NCBI GenBank assembly: GCA_022824565.1
Contig: JAJDZQ010000166.1
Location: 1-64,000 of the forward strand
Source: Anaerolineae bacterium
Lineage (GTDB): Bacteria > Chloroflexota > Anaerolineae > Aggregatilineales > Phototrophicaceae
DNA length: 64,000 nt
Reading direction: 5' to 3'
The notes beneath the pieces are model-generated. The model did not search any database, was not told the DNA's origin, and worked only from the letters and a program-made list of their open reading frames with translations. Shown here in pieces: positions 1 to 8,389 of the stretch (positions are counted from its first letter, which is position 1; each line of letters opens with the position of its first letter). The translations under genes and the position numbers were made by a program.

Positions 1-874
1 CAACCAGCTGCGACATGACCTCGAAGTTGATGCCGTCGGCTGCGAACTGAATGGTATTTTTCTCTGGTCCGCAGCGGTTGACCAAGCCGGCCACACCGCC
101 AGCGAATTGCCAGACGACTACCTCGTGCCCGCTATTCGTGACGGGATTGAATGGCGAACGGGTGTAGGGACCCAGCGGATTGTCGGCGATAGCGACGCCC
201 CACTTGCTCTCCATGTGATGGATGCCGATGCCCTCGCCTTTGTAGTAGAGCCAGAATTTGCCCTCGCGAGCCATCAAGGCCGGGTCGTGCACTTGCAGGC
301 TATCCCACTCGCCCGGCTCAATGCATTCTTCGCGATCTTTGCGCTCGTCGACCTGGCCCGATGGATGCGGCTCGAGGATGGGCGCGGCGCTCTTCGTCCA
401 GGGACCATGCGGCGAGTCTGCCCAGGCGATGGCGATAGATTCCGGCGTGCTGCGGTAGTTGGGATTGGGCGCCACCTGGTAGACCATGTAATAGCGCCCG
501 TCGATTTTGACGACATCGGCCGTGAAGACGCCACGTTCGTCGTATGCGCCCGGTCCGCCACGCTCGACAGCAGGACCGATTTCGGTCCAGTGATGCCCAT
601 CGGTCGAGGTGGCATACCAGACATCGGCCAAGTCCCAGGGAGTCGCCGGCAAGGTATCCGTCATGCGGTCGAAGCCGACTGGCGGGCAGGGGTGAGCGGC
701 GCGGGTATACCAGATGAAGTATTCGCCAGCGATGCGCAAGATAGCGCTGGGGTCGCGCCGAACGATGCCTTTCTCGTAGCCCAGCCCAGTCACCGGGCTA
801 TATTTGAACTTGGCAAACCAGGGATTTTCTCTGTCCGGTCGCTGAAACCGGCGCATGGCGGCGCTGATTGTCAT
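1..874 (-). CDS. Glycoside hydrolase family 117-like protein (3' end outside window)
   Basis: About 291 residues are visible; the C-terminus lies beyond the left edge. The protein looks like a five-bladed beta-propeller glycosidase of the GH117 type. It carries RRDP (D41), a WYATSTDGHHW blade motif, VHDP, and TNSGHE followed by GPEKNTIQFAADG. These are the same landmarks, in the same order, as in the two other GH117-like genes here; in characterised GH117 enzymes the three acidic residues of RDP, HDP and GHE form the active site that removes 3,6-anhydro-L-galactose from neoagaro-oligosaccharides. There is no signal peptide, so it probably acts in the cytoplasm. The start is an ATG preceded by GGAGG at 7-base spacing. 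It is third in a leftward operon after the cycloisomerase-like and solute-binding genes. The true substrate is unproven, and family GH43 is the main alternative label. Confidence 0.75.
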   Translation of the reverse strand, partial: MTISAAMRRFQRPDRENPWFAKFKYSPVTGLGYEKGIVRRDPSAILRIAGEYFIWYTRAAHPCPPVGFDRMTDTLPATPWDLADVWYATSTDGHHWTEIGPAVERGGPGAYDERGVFTADVVKIDGRYYMVYQVAPNPNYRSTPESIAIAWADSPHGPWTKSAAPILEPHPSGQVDERKDREECIEPGEWDSLQVHDPALMAREGKFWLYYKGEGIGIHHMESKWGVAIADNPLGPYTRSPFNPVTNSGHEVVVWQFAGGVAGLVNRCGPEKNTIQFAADGINFEVMSQLV

Positions 875-943
875 GGGCGTGCCTCCAAGTGAAAGGGGAC
901 CGATCGCGAAGACCAGCCCCCCATGCTGCGAAGGTCGAGCGAG

Positions 944-2953
944 CTAGCTGCCGCCTTCGAAGTACCATTGTTCGGGCATGAACATAACCCACTGCCGGTA
1001 GCTCCAGGCCCATTGCCCGGTCGTGTCGTTGGGCGGCGTGTTCTTCAAGTTCTTCTTGAAGAGCAGCGGCTGCGGCGGACGCTGGATGGTACCAATCTGA
1101 TAGAGGCCGCCGAAAGAGGTGTTATAGAAGGCTTTGCCAGCCTCTAACCACTCATCGGAAAGATAGGGTTTGGACAGGTATTCCTCGCCCATATTCCACA
1201 GGTCAACGACTTCTTGAGGCGGTTCTTCGCCACTTTCGCCGTCGCTGAGGATCCATTCTCGCCAGGGGATGCCCGAGGCGCGATTGCCCCAGGGCACGCG
1301 CATATTGCCCAGGCCGCTGGCCATGGCGCCGATATCCAGAATGTCTGCGCCCCAAGCCGAGATATCCAGCGAATTGCTGTTGCGCAGCTCGCGGAAGAGC
1401 CCGTCGCCGATGATCTTGTACTGGGTCTTGACGCCGACTTCGTTCCAATAGGAAGCGATCAACTCGCCGATCTGACGCCAGGAATCTTCGGGCACATAGA
1501 CCTGGAAGTTGATGAAGAGCGTCTCGCCATCCGGGCGCATGCGGAAGCCATCGGCATCGCGCTGGTCCAGCCCCATCTCGTCCAGCAACTGATTGGCCAA
1601 GTCGGGATCGTACTGCGCGTAGTTGGTGGTCATCCAGGGCTCATAGAATGCTGACGAGGGCACCGGCGCGCTTTGTGAGGCGTTGGCCAGTCCGAAGTAG
1701 ACGAGTTCGTTGATTTCGTCGCGATTGATGGCGACAGACATGGCTTGGCGGAAGCGCAGATCCCAGAAGATTTCGCGCAGGGGCAGGTTTTCGGTCGTGA
1801 AGTTGAACATCAGCGAATACTCGTTGGCGCGGCTGTATTCCGCTAGCGCTGTCCGATAGCCGCCCGCTTCTTCATTCTCGCGATAGGTCGGATAACTGCC
1901 CAGCGAGCCCCAGCCGAAGTGCGTGTATTCGCCCGCGATGCCTTTCAAATCCTGCACCTGCACATCTTCCACCAGCAAGCGGCGCAAGGTATCGGTATAG
2001 GGCAGTTGATTGCCAGCCGTGTCCACCTTGAAGAAGTAGGGGTTGCGCTCGTAGAGCTTGTTGCCAAAGGCGTCTTCGCTCACAAACACAAAGGTGTTCA
2101 GGGTTGGCGAATAGGGATCGGTCTCCGAGCCGAGATTCCAGGTGTTGTTGTAGGTGTTCATCTTGGCATTGAACATCTGCACCCAGCTTTCAAAGCCCAG
2201 TTCATCCGCCAGAGCGCCGGCATCCGGGTTGTAATCGATGTGATACTGCTCGAAGTAGTGAGCGGGCCGATAGCCGCGATGACCAATCTCGCTTCCAATG
2301 GCGATGAGGAGCGTGGGACGGGCTTCTGGATACGAGAAACGGATCGTCTGCTCGTCGATGATCTCCATCGCTGGCAGCTCGCCATCCAGCACCCAGGGAC
2401 CGCCCGGCGCGGGAGTCAACTCGGGGTTGCCAAGCACATCCTCGAACCAGAAGCGGAAGTCATCGGTGGTAAATGCTTCGCCATCCGACCATCTGTGCCC
2501 TTCGCGGAGTGTGAAGGTGAAAGTCGTCTGGTCGTCAGAAACATCAAAAGATTGCGCGACATTGGGGATGATGCTGATCAAGTCGGTATCGATGGTCAGC
2601 AGCTTCTGCAAACGCATCTCCAACACATCCCAGCCACAGCAAGTGGGCAGCGCAGAAGGACCCTTCAGCTCGCCGCCATATTCGCCGATCTGTTCCAGCG
2701 GCTGGACGACGACAGGTTGCGCGGGCAGGCGCTCTTCCACCGGTGGCAGTTCACCAGCGGCGACTTTCTCCGCCAGCATAGGCGCCTCTCCCCAGCTGTC
2801 GATGCTGTTGCCAGTAGCGGCGGAGTAGGCAGCGAGGTCGGCATATTGGAATGGATAGACCAGCTCGCCCTCGTGCATGGCTTGCCCGAAAACGACAGTC
2901 GGCAGCAAGACCAATGCCAAGACAGTCATGAGTACAAATTGGCTTCGTTTCAT
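944..2953 (-). CDS. ABC transporter substrate-binding protein, family 5 (peptide/oligosaccharide type)
   Basis: This 669-residue extracytoplasmic binding protein is of the DppA/OppA type (SBP_bac_5). Members import oligopeptides, nickel or, in several thermophiles and Chloroflexota, oligosaccharides. The chosen ATG gives MKRSQFVLMTVLALVLLPT, a clear signal peptide, with GGAG just upstream; an upstream in-frame start would bury this signal. No lipobox cysteine is visible at the probable cleavage site after VVFG, unusual for a binding protein in a lineage often described as single-membraned. Internal matches include SDGEAFTTDDFRFWFEDV and LRFRQAMSVAINRDEIN, standard for the family. It lies between the cycloisomerase-like and GH117-like genes and diverges from the matching permeases, so an oligosaccharide ligand is more likely than a peptide. 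Confidence 0.88.
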   Translation of the reverse strand: MKRSQFVLMTVLALVLLPTVVFGQAMHEGELVYPFQYADLAAYSAATGNSIDSWGEAPMLAEKVAAGELPPVEERLPAQPVVVQPLEQIGEYGGELKGPSALPTCCGWDVLEMRLQKLLTIDTDLISIIPNVAQSFDVSDDQTTFTFTLREGHRWSDGEAFTTDDFRFWFEDVLGNPELTPAPGGPWVLDGELPAMEIIDEQTIRFSYPEARPTLLIAIGSEIGHRGYRPAHYFEQYHIDYNPDAGALADELGFESWVQMFNAKMNTYNNTWNLGSETDPYSPTLNTFVFVSEDAFGNKLYERNPYFFKVDTAGNQLPYTDTLRRLLVEDVQVQDLKGIAGEYTHFGWGSLGSYPTYRENEEAGGYRTALAEYSRANEYSLMFNFTTENLPLREIFWDLRFRQAMSVAINRDEINELVYFGLANASQSAPVPSSAFYEPWMTTNYAQYDPDLANQLLDEMGLDQRDADGFRMRPDGETLFINFQVYVPEDSWRQIGELIASYWNEVGVKTQYKIIGDGLFRELRNSNSLDISAWGADILDIGAMASGLGNMRVPWGNRASGIPWREWILSDGESGEEPPQEVVDLWNMGEEYLSKPYLSDEWLEAGKAFYNTSFGGLYQIGTIQRPPQPLLFKKNLKNTPPNDTTGQWAWSYRQWVMFMPEQWYFEGGS

Positions 2954-3014
2954 GCGTAAGCTCCTTTCAAAGCTTTGAACGACAACAGGTATTATGCGGG
3001 TCGGCAAGGTTCAT

Positions 3015-4118
3015 TCAGTCTCCTTTCACTTCAAATTCACGCAGTTTGTCCCACTCAAATTGCACGCCGTGGCCTGGCTCTGCGCCGGCGCGCATCAGGC
3101 CATCATGCAGCAGGGGCGGGTTCTTGATGAAGCGCTCGAGGCCGAAGCTGTGCACTTCCAAAAACGAAGCGTTGGGGATCGCCGCCAGCAAATGCAAGTG
3201 CAGCTCGTGTACGCCATGCGAAGTTACTGGCAAGTTGTGCGCATAGGCCAGCCGCGCCACGCGCATCCAATTGGTGATGCCGCCAATATTCGATACATCG
3301 GGTTCGGCAAAAGCGATGCCAGCCTCGAGTGTGTGGCGGAATTCATAGATCGTGCGCAGGTTTTCGCCCGCGGCGATTGGCAAGCCGCCTTCACGCGCGA
3401 TGCGGCTCAAGCCGGCATAATCGTCGGGGATAGTCGGCTCTTCCAGCCAGAAGACATCAAATTCGCGGAAACTGCGCGCCGCGCGGATGGCTTGCTCGGT
3501 TGTCCAGCGCATATTGGCATCGACCATCAGCGGCCTATCGGGACCCAGACAATCGCGGACCGCCCGCAGCCTGGCGATATCTTCGGACAGCTTGTCGCGC
3601 CCCACCTTGATTTTGATGGCGCGGAAGCCGTCAGCCAGGTTGCAGCGCGTCTGCTCGACCAGTTCGTCTGGTCCCAGCTGCAAATCGATGCCGCCGGCAT
3701 AGGCCTGGGCCTCGCCAGCATATCCGCCCAGCAGCTTCCACAGCGGCTGTCCCTGGCTGCGCGCCAACAAATCCCACAAGGCGATATCGACCGCCGACAT
3801 GGCGAAGGCTGCCAGCCCGCCCCGCCCCACATAATGCAGGCAGCGCCACATGCGTTCCCAGATCTGCTCGATGCGGCCCGCGTCTGCGCCCAGCAGCAAC
3901 GCTTGTAAATCGCGCTGGATCAAAGAGCGGATCGCCGCGCCACCACGCCCTATCGTATAGGTGTAGCCGATGCCGCTCTGGCCGCACTCGCTTTCCAGGC
4001 GCACGGCCACCACCTCAAATTCGGTGTGCACGCCATGCGTGGCATCGGTCATGGGATGGCTGAGCGGCAGCAAGAAATGCCGCGTTTCGACGCAGGCGAT
4101 GCGCAGCGGGTCGTTCAT
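3015..4118 (-). CDS. Enolase-superfamily enzyme resembling 3,6-anhydro-L-galactonate cycloisomerase
   Basis: This 367-residue protein has the mandelate racemase/muconate-lactonising fold. The expected catalytic parts are visible: lysines in KIKVGR (K169, K171), metal ligands D200 (VDAN), E226 (LEEPT) and E252 (AGEN), and a catalytic histidine at H301 (SHGVHELH). HYVGRGG, AFAMSAVDIALWDL, GGIDLQ, EEPTIPDDY, SNIGGITNW and LEVHSFG match my memory of the anhydrogalactonate cycloisomerase subgroup (EC 5.5.1.25), which opens 3,6-anhydro-L-galactonate to 2-keto-3-deoxy-L-galactonate. That subgroup call rests on recall, not a search; a sugar-acid dehydratase is the alternative. The ATG is preferred over the TTG one codon upstream because GGGAG sits at good spacing. 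It is the first gene of the leftward operon and its context with GH117 supports the call. Confidence 0.7.
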   Translation of the reverse strand: MNDPLRIACVETRHFLLPLSHPMTDATHGVHTEFEVVAVRLESECGQSGIGYTYTIGRGGAAIRSLIQRDLQALLLGADAGRIEQIWERMWRCLHYVGRGGLAAFAMSAVDIALWDLLARSQGQPLWKLLGGYAGEAQAYAGGIDLQLGPDELVEQTRCNLADGFRAIKIKVGRDKLSEDIARLRAVRDCLGPDRPLMVDANMRWTTEQAIRAARSFREFDVFWLEEPTIPDDYAGLSRIAREGGLPIAAGENLRTIYEFRHTLEAGIAFAEPDVSNIGGITNWMRVARLAYAHNLPVTSHGVHELHLHLLAAIPNASFLEVHSFGLERFIKNPPLLHDGLMRAGAEPGHGVQFEWDKLREFEVKGD

Positions 4119-4201
4119 CAAGGGCGCTCCCGACGCGCAGACACCAACTGGCCTGTCGGCATCCTGGTTGCGGAAAGAAGACTGCGTGGCAACATAAGGG
4201 A

Positions 4202-4269
4202 GTGATAACCGGTTTGCGGCAGATTGTCAAGTGTACATTGTTGACAATCTGCAATTCCACAGCTACAAT
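4202..4269. promoter_or_regulatory. Divergent promoter pair with palindromic operator
   Basis: A perfect inverted repeat (AGATTGTCAA, 10-base spacer, TTGACAATCT) spans 4221-4250. Rightward, TTGACA at 4241-4246 and TACAAT at 4264-4269 are 17 bases apart, a near-consensus sigma-70 promoter for the permease operon. Leftward, TTGACA (4230-4225) and TATCAC (4207-4202) are also 17 bases apart, serving the cycloisomerase operon. Both -35 boxes lie in the palindrome arms, so a bound protein would block both promoters. Within it, ATTGTTGACAAT (4237-4248) matches the operator at 10480-10491 except for one central base. The GntR/FCD protein encoded nearby is the likely ligand, by inference. Confidence 0.75.
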
Positions 4270-4325
4270 GCGCGCATGAGCGGCTTTCATTCAGCGATGC
4301 CAGTTGGTGCAGCGGGCGCAGGCGC

Positions 4326-5321
4326 ATGAGAAACTATGTCTTGCAGCGCCTGGTCTATATGGTCTTCTTGCTGTGGCTGGTCACCGTCGTCACTTTCATC
4401 GTGATTCAGCTGCCGCCAGGCGACTATCTTTCCAGCTACATCAGCCGGTTGGAACAAGCTGGCGAACAGCTTTCGGACGAGCAGGTGACGAACCTGCGCC
4501 GCCAGTATGGGTTGGACCTGCCCATCTATGCCCGTTACTTCAGTTGGTTCCGGCAGGTGCTGCAGGGCGAATTCGGATTCTCGTTTGATTGGCAGCAGCC
4601 GGTGCGCGATATCATCGGCGAGCGGCTGGTCTTGACCTTCACGATTGCGATTCTGACTGCCATCTTCACTTATGCGGTGGCCATCCCCATCGGCATATAT
4701 TCCGCGGCGCGGCAATATTCCATCAGCGATTACATCGTTTCTTTCATCGGCTTTATCGGCTTGTCGATTCCCAATTTTATGCTGGCCCTCATCATGCTCT
4801 ATGTGGCCTGGTCGCAATTTGGTCTGAACTTGACCGGCTTGTTCTCGCAGGAATTTCAAGGCGCGCCCTGGAGTTTGGCGAAATTGGGCGATCTGGCGCT
4901 GCACCTGCCCATTCCCATCATTGTGGTCGGCACGGGCGGCACGGCCGGCATGATCCGCGTCATGCGCGGCACCTTGCTGGACGAGCTGAACAAGCAGTAT
5001 GTCATTACCGCGCGCAGCAAAGGCGTGGGCGAAGTCAAGCTGCTTTTCAAATATCCAGTGCGGGTGGCGCTAAACCCCATCATCAGCAGCCTCGCCTGGC
5101 TCTTCCCCAGCTTGATTTCGGGCGGCACCATCACCGCCTATGTGCTGGGTTTGCCCACGGCGGGACCGATGCTGCTGCGCTCCTTGCTGACGCAAGACAC
5201 CTTTTTAACGGCGAGCTTGCTGATGTTCGTCACGATTCTGACCGTCATCGGCACGACGGTTTCCGACATCCTGCTGGTCGTGGTCGACCCGCGCATCCGC
5301 ATGGAACGCGCGGCCAACTAG
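4326..5321 (+). CDS. ABC transporter permease, DppB/OppB family
   Basis: This 331-residue inner-membrane permease has six predicted spans, beginning LVYMVFLLWLVTVVTFIVIQL. The cytoplasmic EAA-type loop that contacts the ATPase is visible around VITARSKGVGEVKLLFKYPV (about residues 222-241), followed by SSLAWLFPSLISGGTITAYV. It should pair with the DppC-type permease 6 bases downstream and with the binding protein across the divergent promoter. No ATPase subunits are present in the window, so they must be encoded elsewhere. Expression should start at the TTGACA/TACAAT promoter about 55 bases upstream. Confidence 0.9.
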   Translation: MRNYVLQRLVYMVFLLWLVTVVTFIVIQLPPGDYLSSYISRLEQAGEQLSDEQVTNLRRQYGLDLPIYARYFSWFRQVLQGEFGFSFDWQQPVRDIIGERLVLTFTIAILTAIFTYAVAIPIGIYSAARQYSISDYIVSFIGFIGLSIPNFMLALIMLYVAWSQFGLNLTGLFSQEFQGAPWSLAKLGDLALHLPIPIIVVGTGGTAGMIRVMRGTLLDELNKQYVITARSKGVGEVKLLFKYPVRVALNPIISSLAWLFPSLISGGTITAYVLGLPTAGPMLLRSLLTQDTFLTASLLMFVTILTVIGTTVSDILLVVVDPRIRMERAAN

Positions 5322-5327
5322 GCGGAG

Positions 5328-6479
5328 ATGACGATGTTGCGGCGAATCGGCATCAGGCGCGGAGCGACCAAAGCGCAAGCCACCGCTTTTGACGAGAGCT
5401 ATTATCTCGCCTCGCAGTGGCAGCTGATCTGGCGCAAGTTTCGGCGGCATCGCCTGGCAATCGGGTCGCTGGCTGTCATCATCGTCCTCTATTCGATGGC
5501 GCTCTTCTCCGAATTCTATGCCATCAATGACTATCAGAAGCGCCATGTCAAATTTGCGAAGTCGCCACCGCATACCATTTACTTTGTCGATGACACGGGC
5601 ATTTTCAGCTTGCAACCCTTCATTTATCAAATGAAGCAAACCCTGGATATGGACACATTGCAGCGCAATTATTCCGAAGTGCGCGACAAAAAGTACCCGA
5701 TCCATTTCTTTGTGCGGGGCGAGCCTTACAAGATTCTGGGCTTGTTGGAAAGCGATATCCACATCATGGGCGTGGAAGCGCCGGGCGTCTTCTTCCCGTT
5801 TGGCACAGACGACCTGGGTCGCGATCTGTACTCCCGCACCATGCACGCGGCGCGCATCTCGCTGTCGATCGGTTTCCTGGGCGTCATCATCAGTTTTGTG
5901 CTTGGCTGCTTGTTCGGCGGCATCTCTGGCTACTTCGGCGGCGTGGTCGATCTGGTGATCCAGCGCTTGATCGAATTTTTGATATCGATCCCGTCAATCC
6001 CGCTGATTATTGCGCTGGCGGCTGCCCTGCCCGCCGAGTGGAGTTCGACCCAGGTGTATTTTGGCATCACGTTGGTGCTGGCCACCGTCGGCTGGACGAC
6101 GTTGGCGAGAGCGGTGCGCGGCAAATTGCTGGAACTGCGCGAGGCAGATTTCGTCATGGCGGCGCGCATATCCAACATGGGCGACCTGGATATCATCTTG
6201 AAGCACCTGCTGCCTTCGTTCGCCAGCTTTTTGATCGTCGTGTTGAGCCTGGCGGTGCCGGGCATGATCCTCGCCGAGACATCGCTGAGTTTCTTGCAGA
6301 TCGGCATACGCCCACCCGCCGTCAGCTGGGGCGTGCTGCTGCAAGACGCGCAGAATATCCGCAGCCTCAGCCAAAGCCCCTGGCTCTTGATCCCGGGCTT
6401 GTTTGTCATCGTGACCGTGCTGGCGTTCAACTTTCTGGGCGATGGTTTGCGAGATGCCGCCGACCCCTACAAACAATGA
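5328..6479 (+). CDS. ABC transporter permease, DppC/OppC family
   Basis: This 383-residue second permease is longer than the usual roughly 300 because a large hydrophilic insert (about residues 65-150) separates the first span from the rest. The family mark GTDDLGRDLYSR precedes the core spans, and the EAA loop follows (ADFVMAARISNMGDLDIILK, about 268-287). Long-insert DppC proteins are seen in oligosaccharide-type systems, which agrees with the glycosidase context, though this is inference. The gene follows the DppB-type gene at 6 bases with a GGCGGAG ribosome site. Confidence 0.9.
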   Translation: MTMLRRIGIRRGATKAQATAFDESYYLASQWQLIWRKFRRHRLAIGSLAVIIVLYSMALFSEFYAINDYQKRHVKFAKSPPHTIYFVDDTGIFSLQPFIYQMKQTLDMDTLQRNYSEVRDKKYPIHFFVRGEPYKILGLLESDIHIMGVEAPGVFFPFGTDDLGRDLYSRTMHAARISLSIGFLGVIISFVLGCLFGGISGYFGGVVDLVIQRLIEFLISIPSIPLIIALAAALPAEWSSTQVYFGITLVLATVGWTTLARAVRGKLLELREADFVMAARISNMGDLDIILKHLLPSFASFLIVVLSLAVPGMILAETSLSFLQIGIRPPAVSWGVLLQDAQNIRSLSQSPWLLIPGLFVIVTVLAFNFLGDGLRDAADPYKQ

Positions 6480-6502
6480 TTCTGCTGCTACACTCGGTTC
6501 GA

Positions 6503-6617
6503 CCAATAAGGTAATGTAAGAAAAAATGAACCGCCGAGTTGACAGAGTACACCGAGTGATAAATACCTCTGTGTCCTCTGTGTTCTCTGTGTAGAATAAT
6601 GCTCAATTCGTTATTGG
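6503..6617. repeat. Imperfect hairpin intergenic repeat element
   Basis: The 189-base gap between the permease and regulator genes holds a hairpin-like element. Outer arms are CCAATAA (6503-6509) and TTATTGG (6611-6617). Inside, a left arm rich in CCGAG/ACAGAG units (about 6530-6557) is partly complementary to the right arm CCTCTGTGTCCTCTGTGT (about 6566-6583). This type of GAG/CTC short-unit hairpin recurs as dispersed intergenic repeats in many bacterial genomes. No coding potential is seen. Confidence 0.55.
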
Positions 6618-6668
6618 TTCCACTTCGGATTGTATTGAACCACACTTAGCGGAAGTAGAAATGTCCTG

Positions 6669-7277
6669 ATGACGACAATCGAAATTTATCGTACGCTGCC
6701 CGAGCAGATCGCCGCACGCCTGCGCCGCGAAGTGCTTTCCAACAAACTGAAACCCGGCGATCCCCTGCGCGAGGCCGATCTTTCACAACGATTCGGGGTC
6801 AGCCGTGGTCCTGTGCGCGAGGCATTCCGCCAGCTTACCCAACAGGGTTTGCTGGTGCTCGAGCCCAACAAAGGCGCGCGTGTCGCCCAAAATCCCAGTG
6901 TGGAGGTGCGGCCGCTGGTCGTGCAGCTGCGCCGAACTATCGAGACTTTTGTGCTGGACAGCATCTTCGATCGCATCACCGAGATGGATATCGGGCGCTG
7001 GGAAGATAGCCTGGCAGCTATCTACGCAGCCTGTCAAAACAACGATGTCGATGCGCTGACCGACTGCGACCTGCGCTTCCACCAGGCGATTATCCAGAGC
7101 CACGATGACAAAGACATCTTTACGTTGTGGCAGCCGATCGCCATGCGCATGATGATGCAATATACGCGCCACGGCGATATCATGGAAAGCTACCGCGAGC
7201 ACAAGCGCATCCTGGATGCCATCCGCCGCGGCGACAAGCCAGGCGCAATCGATGCGCTATACGCCAATATCCAGTAA
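6669..7277 (+). CDS. GntR-family transcriptional regulator with FCD domain
   Basis: This 202-residue protein has an N-terminal winged helix (about 10-75: LREADLSQRFGVSRGPVREA, QQGLLVLEPNKGARVA) and a C-terminal all-helical FCD ligand domain (about 85-200) with DLRFHQAII and EHKRILDAI, where FCD proteins bind a metal and a small acid. FCD regulators usually repress sugar-acid or organic-acid operons and release DNA on binding the pathway acid. Its position inside the locus and the shared palindrome at 4237-4248 and 10480-10491 make it the probable local regulator. No copy of the palindrome is seen directly upstream of its own gene. Confidence 0.88.
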   Translation: MTTIEIYRTLPEQIAARLRREVLSNKLKPGDPLREADLSQRFGVSRGPVREAFRQLTQQGLLVLEPNKGARVAQNPSVEVRPLVVQLRRTIETFVLDSIFDRITEMDIGRWEDSLAAIYAACQNNDVDALTDCDLRFHQAIIQSHDDKDIFTLWQPIAMRMMMQYTRHGDIMESYREHKRILDAIRRGDKPGAIDALYANIQ

Positions 7278-7295
7278 AGGACTTCGATTAACCTA

Positions 7296-7349
7296 AGGGG
7301 CGGCAACTCGCCCAAGACCTATCCGTAGGGGCGAGGCGCTGACTCGCCC
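7296..7349. repeat. Two copies of a GGGGCG...TCGCCC intergenic repeat
   Basis: Two short units lie between the regulator and dehydrogenase genes, at 7296-7313 and 7327-7349. Each starts AGGGGCG and ends ACTCGCCC, and each can fold back on itself. They look like a dispersed intergenic repeat unit and not a promoter. Confidence 0.5.
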
Positions 7350-7369
7350 AATTGGAAACAGGACGAAAT

Positions 7370-8389
7370 ATGGCAATCGCAGCATTTTATGAAGGTGAGC
7401 GCCGCATCCGGCCGGGCGACTGTGAGCCGCGTCCGCCAGCCGCAGACGAGGTGCAATTGCGCGTTTCGCATTGTGGCATTTGTGGCACAGACCTGCACAT
7501 TTTTCATGGCGCGATGGATGCGCGCGTGCAGATGCCGCTTGTGATGGGGCACGAAATGTCGGGCACAGTGCACACAACGGGCGCAGGCGTCGACGAGTTC
7601 GCGCCGGGCGATCGGGTGGTCGTCATGCCGCTGGCCGCCTGCCACCGCTGCCCCGCTTGCGCAGCCGGGCACAGCCACATCTGCCACAACCTGGACTTCC
7701 TTGGCATCGACACGCCGGGCGCATTCCAGAGCTACTGGACTGTGCCAGCCAATACATTGCACCGCGTGCCGGCCGCGCTTTCTCTGCAACATGGCGCGCT
7801 GATCGAGCCGCTGGCGGTCGCCTGTCATGATGTGCGGCTGGCAAATGTGCAGGCGGGCGATGAGGTAGTCGTGCTGGGCGGCGGTCCCATCGGCATGCTG
7901 GTGGCGCTGGTGGCGCGACAGGCTGGCGCAGCTGTGCTCGTCTCCGAAATCAACCCCTACCGTGTCGACCTGGCGCGGCAGCTTGGCTTCGAGGCGATCA
8001 ATCCACGCGAGGCTGATCTGCTGGCGGCGGTGCTGCGGCGCACAGGTGGCGCTGGCGCCGATATCGTCTTTGAAGTATCGGGCTCGCAGGCTGGCGCTGC
8101 TGTGATGACCGAGTTGCTGCGCACGCGCGGATTGGCCGTGGTGGTCGCGATCTTCGCCCAGCCACCAAAGCTCGACCTGTTCCGCTTCTTTTGGCGCGAA
8201 CTGCGCTTGCAAGGGGTGCGCGTCTATGAAAGTCAAGACTTCGCCACCGCCATCGACTTGGCTGCTTCTGGCGCGCTGCCGCTGGACGAGCTTATCACCG
8301 ATATCCGCCCTTTAAACGCGCTGCAGTCTGGCTTTGAGGACATGGAAAAAGGCGGGCGCGTCATGAAGATTCTGTTGGAGGTGTCATGA
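7370..8389 (+). CDS. Zinc-dependent alcohol dehydrogenase (MDR family); candidate 2-keto-3-deoxy-L-galactonate 5-dehydrogenase
   Basis: This 339-residue medium-chain dehydrogenase has catalytic-zinc ligands C38 (ICGTD), H61-E62 (GHE) and E146, four structural-zinc cysteines (C91, C94, C97, C105), and a nucleotide-binding GGGPIG near 170. The fold is like sorbitol, threonine or galactitol dehydrogenase. The start ATG at 7370 has AGGAC upstream; an in-frame TTG at 7352 is less likely. Its stop overlaps the start of the KduD-like gene by 4 bases, so the two are probably translated together. In the known anhydrogalactose pathway, a dehydrogenase of this kind oxidises C5 of 2-keto-3-deoxy-L-galactonate before a KduD-like reduction. 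The family is certain; the substrate is inferred from context. Confidence 0.88.
   Translation: MAIAAFYEGERRIRPGDCEPRPPAADEVQLRVSHCGICGTDLHIFHGAMDARVQMPLVMGHEMSGTVHTTGAGVDEFAPGDRVVVMPLAACHRCPACAAGHSHICHNLDFLGIDTPGAFQSYWTVPANTLHRVPAALSLQHGALIEPLAVACHDVRLANVQAGDEVVVLGGGPIGMLVALVARQAGAAVLVSEINPYRVDLARQLGFEAINPREADLLAAVLRRTGGAGADIVFEVSGSQAGAAVMTELLRTRGLAVVVAIFAQPPKLDLFRFFWRELRLQGVRVYESQDFATAIDLAASGALPLDELITDIRPLNALQSGFEDMEKGGRVMKILLEVS

Noticed and set aside
107-892. A plus-strand open frame at the left edge
   Set aside because: The minus strand encodes a GH117-like protein in good register with a strong ribosome site, so this frame is its shadow.
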